Part shown: one piece after another, positions 20,370 through 28,746 of the stretch
Numbering within the stretch: position 1 is the first letter of the stretch
How the letters are laid out: the number at the start of each line of letters is the position of its first letter
Assembly (NCBI GenBank): GCA_963791995.1
Contig: CAWBUQ010000004.1
Span: 434,001 to 498,000 of the forward strand
DNA length: 64,000 bases
Direction of reading: 5' to 3'
Source of the DNA: Bog-473 sp963791995
GTDB lineage: Bacteria > Actinomycetota > Acidimicrobiia > Acidimicrobiales > RAAP-2
Made by a program: the position numbers and the translations under genes
Notes under the pieces: model-generated
The model's database searches: none
Seen by the model: the letters and a program-made list of their open reading frames with translations, nothing else
What the model was told of the DNA's origin: nothing

Positions 20370-21104
20370 CTACTCGAGCACCCAATCGATGGAGTTGAAG
20401 GCCTGGTCGACCGTCCAGCTTCCGCCACCCGGATGCTTCAGGTCGTAGACACCTTGGGCATCGAGAAGGCGGCGGAGCGAGCTCGGCACGGTCGCACCGC
20501 GCACCATCCCTGCCGCGACGAACCGCTCATGGAGGGCGGAGTTGAGCAAAATGAACCCGTCGGAGTGGTTGACGTCGTAGGTGTAGGGCTTTCCGGTCTG
20601 CCAGTCGATGCCGGGCGGTGAGCCTTCTGGGACCACCTGGTAGTAGATCCCGAAGTAGTGCCACAGCTCGGCGAGCGTCGTCGGTGATGCGGTGAGCAGA
20701 GGCCAGGTAACTCCGGTGAGCTTGGCGTAGGCCGCCATGCGCTCGGGCGTGTCGCGACCTGGATCGACCGTCACTTCGACGATGGCTGCCTTCGAGGTCA
20801 GGTGTTGCGCAGAGAGCTCGCGCTCGAGAGCGAGCAGCGCCCCGGTCGTCACCGGGCACTCCTCCTGGCACGAGGTGAGGAACGGGACCAAGAAGATCGC
20901 TTTGCCGGCGAACTGGTGCAACGTGACGGGTCGGCCCTCCTGATCGGTGAAGGGAGCGTCGAGGAGCGAGGCCGGAACGGCTCGGTCCATCTGGTCGCCA
21001 ATGGAGGCGGGCGGGGGGCCGGCTGATCCCGCATCGAGCGACGACAGGCCGATGCTCAGAGCAGCTCCTGCAGGCGACAAAGACGCCTGCAGCCAGGAGC
21101 GCAA
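20370..21104 (-). CDS. Sco1/SenC-type copper chaperone
   Basis: A thioredoxin-fold protein of 244 residues with an N-terminal hydrophobic/export segment, acting outside the membrane. Copper ligands are visible: the CxxxCP motif in TSCQEECP (near residue 80) and a distal His in DVNHSDGF (near 182). Sco proteins load copper into the CuA site of cytochrome c oxidase or reduce it. CtaG in the same island is a natural partner. The last 40 residues are longer than in typical Sco1. Divergent from the MarR gene with only 41 bp between. Confidence 0.85.
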   Translation of the reverse strand: MRSWLQASLSPAGAALSIGLSSLDAGSAGPPPASIGDQMDRAVPASLLDAPFTDQEGRPVTLHQFAGKAIFLVPFLTSCQEECPVTTGALLALERELSAQHLTSKAAIVEVTVDPGRDTPERMAAYAKLTGVTWPLLTASPTTLAELWHYFGIYYQVVPEGSPPGIDWQTGKPYTYDVNHSDGFILLNSALHERFVAAGMVRGATVPSSLRRLLDAQGVYDLKHPGGGSWTVDQAFNSIDWVLE

Positions 21105-21134
21105 GCTTGCGCCGCAGATCCCATAGCGTGCACA

Positions 21135-21145
21135 ATAGCTGCTAT
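21135..21145. promoter_or_regulatory. Palindrome immediately before the MarR start
   Basis: ATAGC-T-GCTAT is a perfect inverted repeat that ends one base before the ATG of the MarR gene and lies 30 bp from the sco start. A MarR dimer bound here would block its own message and perhaps affect sco. It is a short site and the assignment is positional. Confidence 0.4.
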
Positions 21146-21631
21146 ATGCAACAAAGTCCCATCGCCGCTCCGGCCGAGGAGCAGCTGGTCGATGCCGTCC
21201 TCAACGCCAGCCGGGTGCTCGTCGCCATCGCCGCCCGGTCGCTCGCTGACGTGGGAGAAGAGGTCACCTTGACCCAGTACCGCTCGCTGGTGGTCCTGGC
21301 CTCCCGGGGTCCCCAGGGCGTGGCCGCCCTCGCCGAGGCGGTGTCCGTCACGCCTCCGACCGCGTCGAGGATGTGCGACCGGCTGGTCAAGAAGGGCCTG
21401 GTGACCCGCCGGACCGACCGGCGCGACCGGCGCCAAGTCCGTATCGCCCTCTCTCCTGGGGGGCGCCGCCTGGTCGACACCGTGACGGCTCGGCGCCGCC
21501 AGGAGATCGAGCGGCTCGTGGGGTCTATTCCCGAGCAGTCGCGTGCCGGCGTCGTGGCCGCGCTTGGGCACTTGAGCCAGACCGCGGGCGAGGTGCCCGA
21601 GCAGGACTGGAGCACGGGCTGGGACCTATGA
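21146..21631 (+). CDS. MarR-family transcriptional regulator
   Basis: A winged-helix dimeric regulator of 161 residues. The DNA-binding core is VAALAEAVSVTPPTASRMCD followed by the wing TRRTDRRDRRQVRIALS. Its stop codon overlaps the ClC start (ATGA), so it is translated with the channel and probably controls it. The start at 21146 is favoured because the sequence upstream is the operator-like palindrome. Effector unknown. Confidence 0.88.
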   Translation: MQQSPIAAPAEEQLVDAVLNASRVLVAIAARSLADVGEEVTLTQYRSLVVLASRGPQGVAALAEAVSVTPPTASRMCDRLVKKGLVTRRTDRRDRRQVRIALSPGGRRLVDTVTARRRQEIERLVGSIPEQSRAGVVAALGHLSQTAGEVPEQDWSTGWDL

Positions 21632-23698
21632 GCGCGCAGCCGAGTGAGGATGCGCTGGGCGGTCCGCCGCATCCCAGCAGCTCGGTGCGCGCCCGCGGCG
21701 CTGCTGCAGCGGTGGGTCGCTGGATCCGCTCGGCCTCGTACCTGCAGCGCTGGATCGTGCTCGGCATCGCGATCGGAGCCATCGCCGGGCTCGGGGCCGT
21801 CGTCTTCTACGAGGCGCTGCGGGTCTGCACCCACTTCTTCCTGGAGGCCCTGGCCGGCTATACCGTCCCGACGCCCGCCGCAGAGGGGCATGTCGCCGGT
21901 TCGGCGCACGCTGCTCGGCCCTGGGCGCTGCCCTTGGTGGCGGGTGGCGGCGCCCTGCTCGGTGCAATTTTCGTCTACCACTTCGCCCCTGAGGCCGAAG
22001 GACACGGCACCGACGCCGCCATCTCGGCGGTGCACCACAACCCCAAGGGTGTGCGCTTCCGCGCGGTGATCGTCAAGATCGTCGCCTCCGCCCTGACCAT
22101 CGGCTCGGGTGGTTCGGGCGGGCGCGAGGGCCCAACCGGACAGATCAGCGCCGGCTTCGGCTCGCTGCTCACGCGGGTGCTCGAGCTCGAGCCTGCCGAC
22201 GGGCGTATCGCCGTGCGCGACGGGAATCGGCTCGGGCATCGGCGCCATCTTCGGCGCGCCGCTCGGTGGCGCCGTCTTGGCCTCGGAGATCCTCTACCGC
22301 GACGACTTCGATCCCGCTGCGCTGTTGCCGTGCTTCATCGCCTCGTCGGTCAGTTACGCCATCTTCGGATCGTTCGAGGGCTTCGGTCCCCTCTTCGGCT
22401 ACGTCGGGGCCTACCACTTCGACGACCCCGCCCAGCTCGGGTGGTTCGCGCTCATCGGAATCCTCGGCGGCCTGATCGGGCTTCTCTACGCCAAGGGCTT
22501 CTACGGCATCGCCCAGGTCTTCTCCGGGATCCCCCGGCTTCCCAAGTGGGTGAAGCCGGCCATTGGCGGCTTGATGGTGGGTGCCATCGGCATCGCCATC
22601 CCCGAGGTGCTCGGTACGGGCTATGGGTGGATCCAGAAATCGCTCGGCCCCGAACTCCTCGGCATCCCGCTGTGGATCGTGCTCATCGTCCCGTTCGCCC
22701 GGATCATCGCCACCGGGCTCTCCATCGGTTCGGGGGGATCTGGAGGCATCTTCGGTCCGGGCATGGTAATCGGCGCCTTCATGGGCGCGGCCGTCTGGCG
22801 GCTCTTCGAGCCCATAGCGCCGTCCATGGGGCACGACCCCGCCCCCTACGTCATCGTCGGCATGATGTGCTGCTTCGGCAGTATCTCGCGAGCGCCCCTG
22901 GCGGTCATGATCATGGTGGCCGAGATGACCGGGAGCCTCTCGATCCTCACACCGGCGCTGGTTGGGGTCGGTTTGGCTTGGCTCATCGTGCACCACTTCG
23001 ACGACACGATCTATCGGAGCCAGATCCGCAGCCGATCGGACACCGAGGCCCAGCGCATCATGGCGGGACTGCCGCTGTTGGCCACCATCCCGACGGCGCG
23101 CGCCATGACTCCTCCTCGGCTCGTGCTGCCGACGTCAACGACGGCGCCGGAGGCTCGTGAACTCTGCGATGCCGCTGAGGTGCCGGGCGCGCCCGTCATC
23201 GACGCCGCCGGCCGCTTCGAGGGGACCATCTCGCTGGCTGAGCTCACGGAGCCGTCCGAGCCCACGACAACAGTCGGCAGCCTCGCCGACGCTGGCGCCC
23301 CGGCCATCTCGATGAACAGCCAGCTCGACACGGCCCTCGAGTCCATTGCGTCGGCGCATCTGTCGTGGGTGCCCGTGCTCGACGACGATCGCCACGTCGT
23401 GGCTACCTTGTCCGTCTCGGACTTGGTCCAGGCCTATCGGCGAGAGCTTTTGGCCTCGGCCGAGCGAGTGAGTGCGCTCGGTGCATCAGCCGGCGCTTAC
23501 GAGGTATCCGTGACCAAGGACTCCACTTTGGCTGGGCAGCAACTGCGCTCGGCTGGGTTCCCCGAAGGCACCCTCGTGACATCGATCGCTCGTAACGGAC
23601 ACGTCCTGGCTCCGACCGGCGACGTCGTCCTCGAGCCCGGAGACCAGCTGTGGGTGCTCGGGCAAGATCCAACAGACATCGCACCCGCTGTCGCATAG
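21628..23698 (+). CDS. ClC chloride channel/transporter with CBS pair and TrkA-C domain, one frameshift
   Basis: About 690 residues. The membrane part carries the ClC signatures GSGGSGGREGP (near residue 160) and IGSGGSGGIFGPG; the gating glutamate of GREGP is present, as in Cl-/H+ exchangers. After the last helix come two CBS-like segments (residues about 480-600), which usually bind nucleotides, and a C-terminal TrkA-C-like domain (TLAGQQLRSAGFPEGTLV, LEPGDQLWVLG), which suggests ligand control. A surplus A near 22225 breaks the frame just before SGIGAIFGAPLGGA. Coupled to MarR. The ion and direction are inferred from the family. Confidence 0.88.
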
Positions 23699-23708
23699 GG
23701 GATCGCCG

Positions 23709-24182
23709 ATGCCGTTGATCGACTTCTCCCACAAACCGACCGGGTGGCTGAGGCGGATGCTCAAGGCGCCCACCTACCTCTACCGAGCACACCTCGGCAT
23801 CGTCTTCGGGTATCGCTTTGTGATGATCGAGCATCGCGGACGCAAGAGCGGCGCGCGCCATTTCACCGTTGTCGAGGTGGCTGGGCATTTGCCTAGAGAA
23901 TGGGTCTGCACCTCAGGCACCGGGCCCGACGCGGACTGGTATCGCAATCTCCAAGCCGGCGGCCTCGAAGCCTTGTGGGTCGGTTCGCGACGGCACCGGG
24001 CATCCGTCCGCTTCCTCGAGGCCACCGAGGCTGCGAAGGTGATGGGTGCCTACGAGCGAGCCCATCCCAAGACGGCCGCCAAGCTCTACTCGATGATGGG
24101 AGTTTCCTACGACGGGACGGACGAAGGCCGCGTCGTGATGATGGCCAAAATTCCGATGGTCGCGTTCAGCCCGGCGACCTGA
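23709..24182 (+). CDS. Deazaflavin (F420)-dependent nitroreductase family protein, Ddn-like
   Basis: A split-beta-barrel protein of 157 residues. The signature HRGRKSGARHFTVVEVAG and the later segment CTSGTGPDADWYRNLQAG match the Ddn/DUF385 family, members of which use reduced F420 to reduce quinones or nitro compounds. Ten bases separate it from the ClC stop, so it probably belongs to the MarR-ClC transcript. F420 use is inferred from the family and implies that the host makes F420. Confidence 0.82.
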   Translation: MPLIDFSHKPTGWLRRMLKAPTYLYRAHLGIVFGYRFVMIEHRGRKSGARHFTVVEVAGHLPREWVCTSGTGPDADWYRNLQAGGLEALWVGSRRHRASVRFLEATEAAKVMGAYERAHPKTAAKLYSMMGVSYDGTDEGRVVMMAKIPMVAFSPAT

Positions 24183-25239
24183 ATGGCCACCACCTTCAAC
24201 CCTGGGGGCCGTGTCGTCTCCATCGCTCCGGCGGTTCTGGTCACCAGCGTTGTGTTTCGGGCGCTGGTGCCGCGCCGAGCACACCAACCGCAGAGAGTCC
24301 GGACGCTGCGTTCCTCAGCGCAGCCACCACCCACGAGGTCGCGCCGAGCACCGCTGACCGACGAGCCGGTGGGCCCGACGAGGCGAACCTCGCCTTGGTG
24401 GGCCGTCGGGATGCCTGGAACGGCAAGTTGGTCGTCTACTGCCCGCCACCGGTGACCCGCCATCGTGCTATCAGATGTTCTTGAACGAGGCGGCTGCGAC
24501 TGGCTTTCACGTCATCTGGCTGACCCACGACAACACGACCGCTATCGGTCTCAGCTGCCTGAACAATCTCGCTTGCTTTGGGACAACGAGCCAGAACGTC
24601 TTCAACGGGTCCCGCCCAAGTCGCTTCAGCGCGGTGAGTCCCCGAGACGGCGTCGAGCACGGCCTGGTCGTACTGCTCTCGTACCTCAAAGGCACGTATC
24701 CGAACGAAGGGCGGGGGAGGTCCTCGCCGATGGGCGTCCCGACTATCGGGCCATCGTGATGTCAGGTCACTCGCAAGGCGGAGGCGTGGCGGCCTTCATC
24801 GGAACCGTGCGCAGACTCCCTGGCGTGGTCACTCTCTCGTCGTCGCCCGACACGAACCCGGTGAACAAAGCGGCGACCTGGCTGAGCACTGTGGCGACTG
24901 GCAAGACACCAATCATGCGCTACTACGCCTTCATCCACGCGGGCGACCCGTACTCGGCTCGGATCCTGGCCGACTGGAGCGCGATGGGGCTCGACGCTCT
25001 CGGTCCGATCACCTCCGTAGATGGATCTACTACTCCCTACAACAACGCCCTTGAGCTCATCTCGTCGGTCGGCCTTTCTAGGAGTCGGCATCGCTGCCGA
25101 CCACAACGGCACAGCCGACGATACGGCCCAGCCCCTCCGTGCTGACGGCGCATCGGAGTACACCGCGGTGCGGCGGTACGTCCTTCAGGCAGCCGCCGGT
25201 CTCAAGCTGAGTGCACCAGCGCCCGCGTGCGCATCATGA
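24183..25239 (+). pseudogene. Secreted alpha/beta-hydrolase (lipase-like), several frameshifts
   Basis: The pieces read in order as an N-terminal hydrophobic export segment (SIAPAVLVTSVVF), a short linker, RDAWNGKLVVY, CYQMFLNEAAATGFHVIWL, the nucleophile elbow VMSGHSQGGGVAAF and the C-terminal FLGVGIAADHNGTADDT, which holds the likely catalytic His. At least four shifts are needed, near 24255, 24437, 24710 and 25070, three of them missing bases and one surplus. This is more damage than any other gene here, so real decay is possible, although the protein sequence within each block is well kept. It directly follows the Ddn-like gene. Confidence 0.65.
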
Positions 25240-25344
25240 AGTCAGCGTCTCCGATCTAGTGCGATCCGGTGACCCTCCCCGTAACTGACGACGGATGAGG
25301 GCACCACGTGGAGCTGGCTTCAAGGTGTGGCCTGACGCCCTTCC

Positions 25345-26283
25345 TCACTCGACGAGCAACGTGAACGACTGGGTCGCGTTCGGCCGAGTCCCATTGCTCG
25401 CCGTGAAGGTCAGCCGGTAGAGGCCCGACTTCTTTGGGGTACCGCTCAGCACACCGCTAATGCGATTGAAGCTGACTCCAGAAGGCGGTGATCCCGAGAC
25501 TTTGAGCGAGGGCTGAGGCGAGCCCGACGCGGTAACCGTGAACGAACCGAAGACGCCGCGGTGGAAGGTGGTTCCACCGTCGCTGGTGAAGGCTGGCGCC
25601 TGGTTGCGAGGCGCCGTGGTTGTGGTCGTGGTCGGAGCGCTTGTCGTAGATGTCGTCGTTGGTGGCTCGGTGGTGGTAGTAGTCGTTGGGGGTTCGGTGG
25701 TGCTTGTTGTAGTCGGAGGAGTGGTAGTCGTGGTTGTGGTCGGGGCTGCGGTCGTTGTCGTCGTGGCCGCGCCTCCACCCGAAACGGCGCTGCAGTCCTT
25801 CGCGGTGTGCATGGCTCCAGCAGGGACCTGGCCAGCCGCGTCGAGCACCTGGACGATGCCGCTTCCATCGTCGGCGACCCAGATCGTGTAGCTGCCGGGG
25901 TTCTCCGGCGCCTCTTTGAGCCAAGGGCCGTCGTTGCTGGTTCCGCCCACGTTTGGCGACGTCGCACCGGAGACCAAGAGCTCGCCGCCGGCGCGGGCGG
26001 CGTTGACTCCGCTCGGTGCTGCTCCGGGAGTGAACCCGGGCGCAGTGCCCAGATCCGAGTCTGTGACCGTGACCGATCCGGTGCCGCCGGGGTAGCCGCC
26101 CATTTGTGCCTCGTAGGCGGTCACCGCCTCGGTCGTCGTTGCGAAGTCCGACTGGCAGGCCGCTACCGTCGCAGAGCTCCCCACCCCCTGGAGGCTGAAG
26201 ACGACGATCCCCGCCAGAATGCCGAGGACCGCCATCACGATCAGCAGTTCGAGAAGGGTGAACCCGCCATCGGCGCGAGCCAT
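25345..26283 (-). CDS. Prepilin-like protein with Thr/Pro linker and Ig-like C-terminal domain
   Basis: About 312 residues. A type IV prepilin signal is plain: MARADGG followed by FTLLELLIVMAVLGILAG, so a prepilin peptidase would cut after Gly7 and methylate Phe. A pilin/pseudopilin-like globular part follows to about residue 160, with two Cys that could form a disulfide. Then come about 70 residues of Thr/Pro blocks (EPPTTTTTT repeated) and a putative Ig domain of the He_PIG type (GVSFNRISGVLSGTP). No pilus assembly genes are nearby. ATG 26340 is an alternative start with a 26-residue leader. Confidence 0.75.
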   Translation of the reverse strand: MARADGGFTLLELLIVMAVLGILAGIVVFSLQGVGSSATVAACQSDFATTTEAVTAYEAQMGGYPGGTGSVTVTDSDLGTAPGFTPGAAPSGVNAARAGGELLVSGATSPNVGGTSNDGPWLKEAPENPGSYTIWVADDGSGIVQVLDAAGQVPAGAMHTAKDCSAVSGGGAATTTTTAAPTTTTTTTPPTTTSTTEPPTTTTTTEPPTTTSTTSAPTTTTTTAPRNQAPAFTSDGGTTFHRGVFGSFTVTASGSPQPSLKVSGSPPSGVSFNRISGVLSGTPKKSGLYRLTFTASNGTRPNATQSFTLLVE

Positions 26284-26483
26284 ACGCAGCCCTATGCGCA
26301 ACTCGGTGCTGGTTGCGATTCGATCCCGCCACCACGCCATCGCGTCCCCAATCCGTTCATTCGCCCGAACACAGCGGCCGGGCCCCTTCTCAGTGACAAC
26401 AGGTGTTGTCATGGTTGTCGGCCCGGTCCACGACGAGGTTGAGCTCAGATTCCTCTCAGGGGACGCCGTAGGCTGCGGTCGCG

Positions 26484-26834
26484 ATGGGCACCGAGCGCCG
26501 GGCGTTGCAGTCCGCATTGGCTGATCTCGAGAAGGCGATGGAGCGCACGCAACGGGTATTGGCCGAAGCCGGCTCGACCTACGGGACGCTACGAACTCGA
26601 GTTGCCAAGAAGGTGCCCGTCGCCGACGCATTCTCTGACATGGCGATGCCCTGGTCCGACGTCGCTCGCCAACTTGACGAACTCGAGCGAGCTCGTCATC
26701 GGGTGCGCCAAGCGGTATTCGCCCTCGGACTCTCAGAAGGGATGACGATCGGCGACCTGGGCCGTCTCTACGGCTTCTCTCGTCAGCTCGCTGCCCGGAT
26801 TGCACGCGAGGTCCGCGAAGAAGACCAGTCCTGA
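26484..26834 (+). CDS. Small helix-turn-helix protein
   Basis: A 116-residue protein: an N-terminal helical segment (LQSALADLEKAMERTQRVL), a central region (QLDELERARHRVRQAVFALGL) and a C-terminal helix-turn-helix-like end (MTIGDLGRLYGFSRQLAARI). It may bind DNA as a small regulator. It lies between the pilin-like gene on the opposite strand and the collagen-like gene and could control either, though no evidence beyond position supports this. I do not recognise a named family. Confidence 0.6.
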   Translation: MGTERRALQSALADLEKAMERTQRVLAEAGSTYGTLRTRVAKKVPVADAFSDMAMPWSDVARQLDELERARHRVRQAVFALGLSEGMTIGDLGRLYGFSRQLAARIAREVREEDQS

Positions 26835-27037
26835 CAGCAACGGTGAGTCGCTGCCGCCGGAGTCAGAGCGGGACCAAGCGGTGGAGAGATTTCGCTCCGA
26901 TTCTTATGGCCGTCTTAGTGACGCGGGTAACTCCATGACGACAGATGAACTGCGCTGCCTCCGGGCTCAGCAGCTTGAGTCTGATCACGACATGTCGAGC
27001 CGAGTTGCTCGTAGAGAGCAGGACGGGAGGGAACGCC

Positions 27038-27757
27038 ATGAAGGTGGCACACGCCAACGATCAGCAGACGACACTCGTAGGTCTTGGAGATACCCAGCAG
27101 ATACGCGAGATCGCGCCGCGCTCCGACGATCCCGATGCGCCGGCCACGCAGTCAAAGCTGGACTGGCTCATCCTCGGCGGGATAGCGATCGCGGTTGCGC
27201 TGGCTGCGGGCGCCCTCGGCATGGGGATTCTTTCGTACGTGTCGTCGCCCGACGCCGTCGCGGGCCCCCAGGGACCGACAGGCCTCCAAGGCGCCGCGGG
27301 ACAACAAGGAGTCCAAGGTGTGCCTGGTCCGCAGGGGCCGGCCGGGGCAACGGGGCCGGCCGGAGCGAAGGGGGCAACTGGTCTGACGGGCATGCAAGGT
27401 CCCGGGCGCCCGACCGGTGCTCAAGGCCCGGCCGGTGCAACAGGAGCGACCGGAGCGAGCGCCACGGTCGCCGCGAGCTCAACGACTTCCGGAACTCCGG
27501 TGCTTTCGGCGATCGACGCGCCTGTCGGCACGAGCGTTACTGCCACGGCGACATGCCCTCAGGGCCAGTTTGCACTCGGAGGTGGTGCGCAGGTCTCGGC
27601 GCCGGGCCTCTCGAGCAAGAGCGTCACGCTGCGGTCCTCCTACCCGACGAGCACCAATGGATGGCGGGCCGTGGGGTCGGTGATCGCTCCGCTCGGAACG
27701 GCGGAACAGATGACGGTGCACCCCTACGTCCTCTGCGGAAAGGCATCCCACACCTGA
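27038..27757 (+). CDS. Membrane-anchored collagen-like repeat protein
   Basis: From ATG 27038, after GGACGGGAGGG, 239 residues: a soluble N-terminus of about 45, one membrane helix (LILGGIAIAVALAAGALGMG), then some 20 Gly-X-Y triplets (GPQGPTGLQG, GVPGPQGPAGATGPAG) interrupted once at GPGRPTG, and a C-terminal globular domain (FALGGGAQVS, VTLRSSYP, HPYVLCG). The topology implies an extracellular triple helix trimerised by the C-terminal domain. A stub of a related protein is at 14226-14472. The role is probably surface structure or adhesion. Confidence 0.8.
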   Translation: MKVAHANDQQTTLVGLGDTQQIREIAPRSDDPDAPATQSKLDWLILGGIAIAVALAAGALGMGILSYVSSPDAVAGPQGPTGLQGAAGQQGVQGVPGPQGPAGATGPAGAKGATGLTGMQGPGRPTGAQGPAGATGATGASATVAASSTTSGTPVLSAIDAPVGTSVTATATCPQGQFALGGGAQVSAPGLSSKSVTLRSSYPTSTNGWRAVGSVIAPLGTAEQMTVHPYVLCGKASHT

Positions 27758-27915
27758 GGAAGGGGAGGTGCAATACGTCGGCGTCGCTCCAGAGCTGGCC
27801 CGTGGGCGGCGCTGGAGTGGGCGCATATGTGGCATCTGTGTCTGTCGGTTCCATGCGCCCGACCGTTCCGAGGAACAGATTTCGTGCAGTAGGGCATCGA
27901 ACTATCCAATAGCTG
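27758..27915. other. Non-coding stretch before the right repeat
   Basis: Together with the right repeat and 27994-28107 this makes a 350-bp interval without a gene. Short open frames exist but none resembles a protein. No terminator hairpin of note was found after the collagen-like gene. Confidence 0.35.
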
Positions 27916-27993
27916 CACCATCTTCGAAGGGACGTCGGAGATCCAGCGGTTGGTGATCAGCCGGGCCATCTCGGGGATCCACATCAACTGATC
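27916..27993 (+). repeat. Right copy of the acyl-CoA dehydrogenase 3'-end repeat
   Basis: In frame, this segment encodes TIFEGTSEIQRLVIS and RAISGIHIN followed by TGA, the canonical acyl-CoA dehydrogenase C-terminus, with no upstream gene body. Homology to 2227-2305 begins at CACCATCTTCG and stops after TGATC. It differs at five positions plus the extra C found on the left. As an orphan gene end it is best explained as the far attachment site of an inserted element, where the original target gene's end was displaced. Confidence 0.65.
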
Positions 27994-28107
27994 GACACTA
28001 CGGGGAAGAGGGAGGATCTATCCGACCTGGCCGGTCGGGCTCCGCGCAGGTTTCATCTGCCTTCCTCCGCTGCATAGGAGTGAATTGGAGTCACAGCTCG
28101 GCTCGAG

Positions 28108-28623
28108 TTAGACGCTCGACGAGCGACGAAGGTAGGCGCGCAAGCGCACTTCTTCTCCGGCGTCCAACGCGACGAGCAGCTCGCCCAGCGCCGTGAACGC
28201 CGCGTTGCCGAGTTCGGCCCGCAATTCGTCCTCGATCGCACGGGCCGCCGCGCCTTGGTGCGCCAGGTAATCGACCCCCAGAGGCGTCAGCACGACCGAC
28301 TTCTCCCGCTTGCTCGTGGTCGAATCGGCGACCGCGAGGTAGCCACGATCTCGGAGTTCTGCCACGACCTTGCTGGCGCCCTGCCTGGTGATGCCGAGCT
28401 CTCGTCCGATGGCGGAGATGGTCGATCCAGCTTCGTCTGCGCACACTCGCAACACCCGGCCGTCGGGGAACCTGCGTTGCCCGAATCCCGCTTCTGCCAT
28501 GGCTCGGTCCAACCGAAGTTGGTAGCCGAGCCAGGCCCGCCGCAGCGCCGCTCCGAGTCCCACTGAGGTCGGCCGCACGCTCCATGTGTCGGCGTCGGGG
28601 GCCACGAGGACAGATGTTAGCAA
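28108..28623 (-). CDS. MarR-family transcriptional regulator
   Basis: A winged-helix regulator of about 171 residues. The core is TISAIGRELGITRQGASKVV with wing TSKREKSVVLTPLG, and the C-terminal dimerisation helices are rich in Ala and Glu. The longest frame begins with TTG at 28623; in-frame GTG codons slightly downstream are alternatives. It is divergent from the secreted protein-phospholipase pair, and an almost perfect 15-bp palindrome adjoins its start, so it likely represses itself and that pair. Confidence 0.85.
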   Translation of the reverse strand: MLTSVLVAPDADTWSVRPTSVGLGAALRRAWLGYQLRLDRAMAEAGFGQRRFPDGRVLRVCADEAGSTISAIGRELGITRQGASKVVAELRDRGYLAVADSTTSKREKSVVLTPLGVDYLAHQGAAARAIEDELRAELGNAAFTALGELLVALDAGEEVRLRAYLRRSSSV

Positions 28624-28626
28624 ACT

Positions 28627-28641
28627 GTGAACTTAGTTGAC
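28627..28641. promoter_or_regulatory. Near-perfect palindrome between MarR and the secreted operon
   Basis: GTGAACT-T-AGTTGAC has 7-bp arms with one mismatch and lies in an AT-rich patch unusual for this window. It starts four bases from the MarR TTG and about 105 bp upstream of the secreted protein's ATG. Size and symmetry are right for a MarR dimer. Confidence 0.55.
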
Positions 28642-28746
28642 AGTCCTCGTCCGGCGCCCGATACTTCGAACATGCGCCGCGCGTGCACCACGATGAGCCG
28701 GGTGGCACGGCGGGCCGACCCGGACGGTCTGGGGAAGCCGCACGTG

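Noticed and set aside
25600..25790. A repeat array resembling a CRISPR or minisatellite
   Set aside because: It is the Thr/Pro-coding linker of the pilin-like protein; units are degenerate and there are no spacers. No CRISPR array was seen anywhere in the window.
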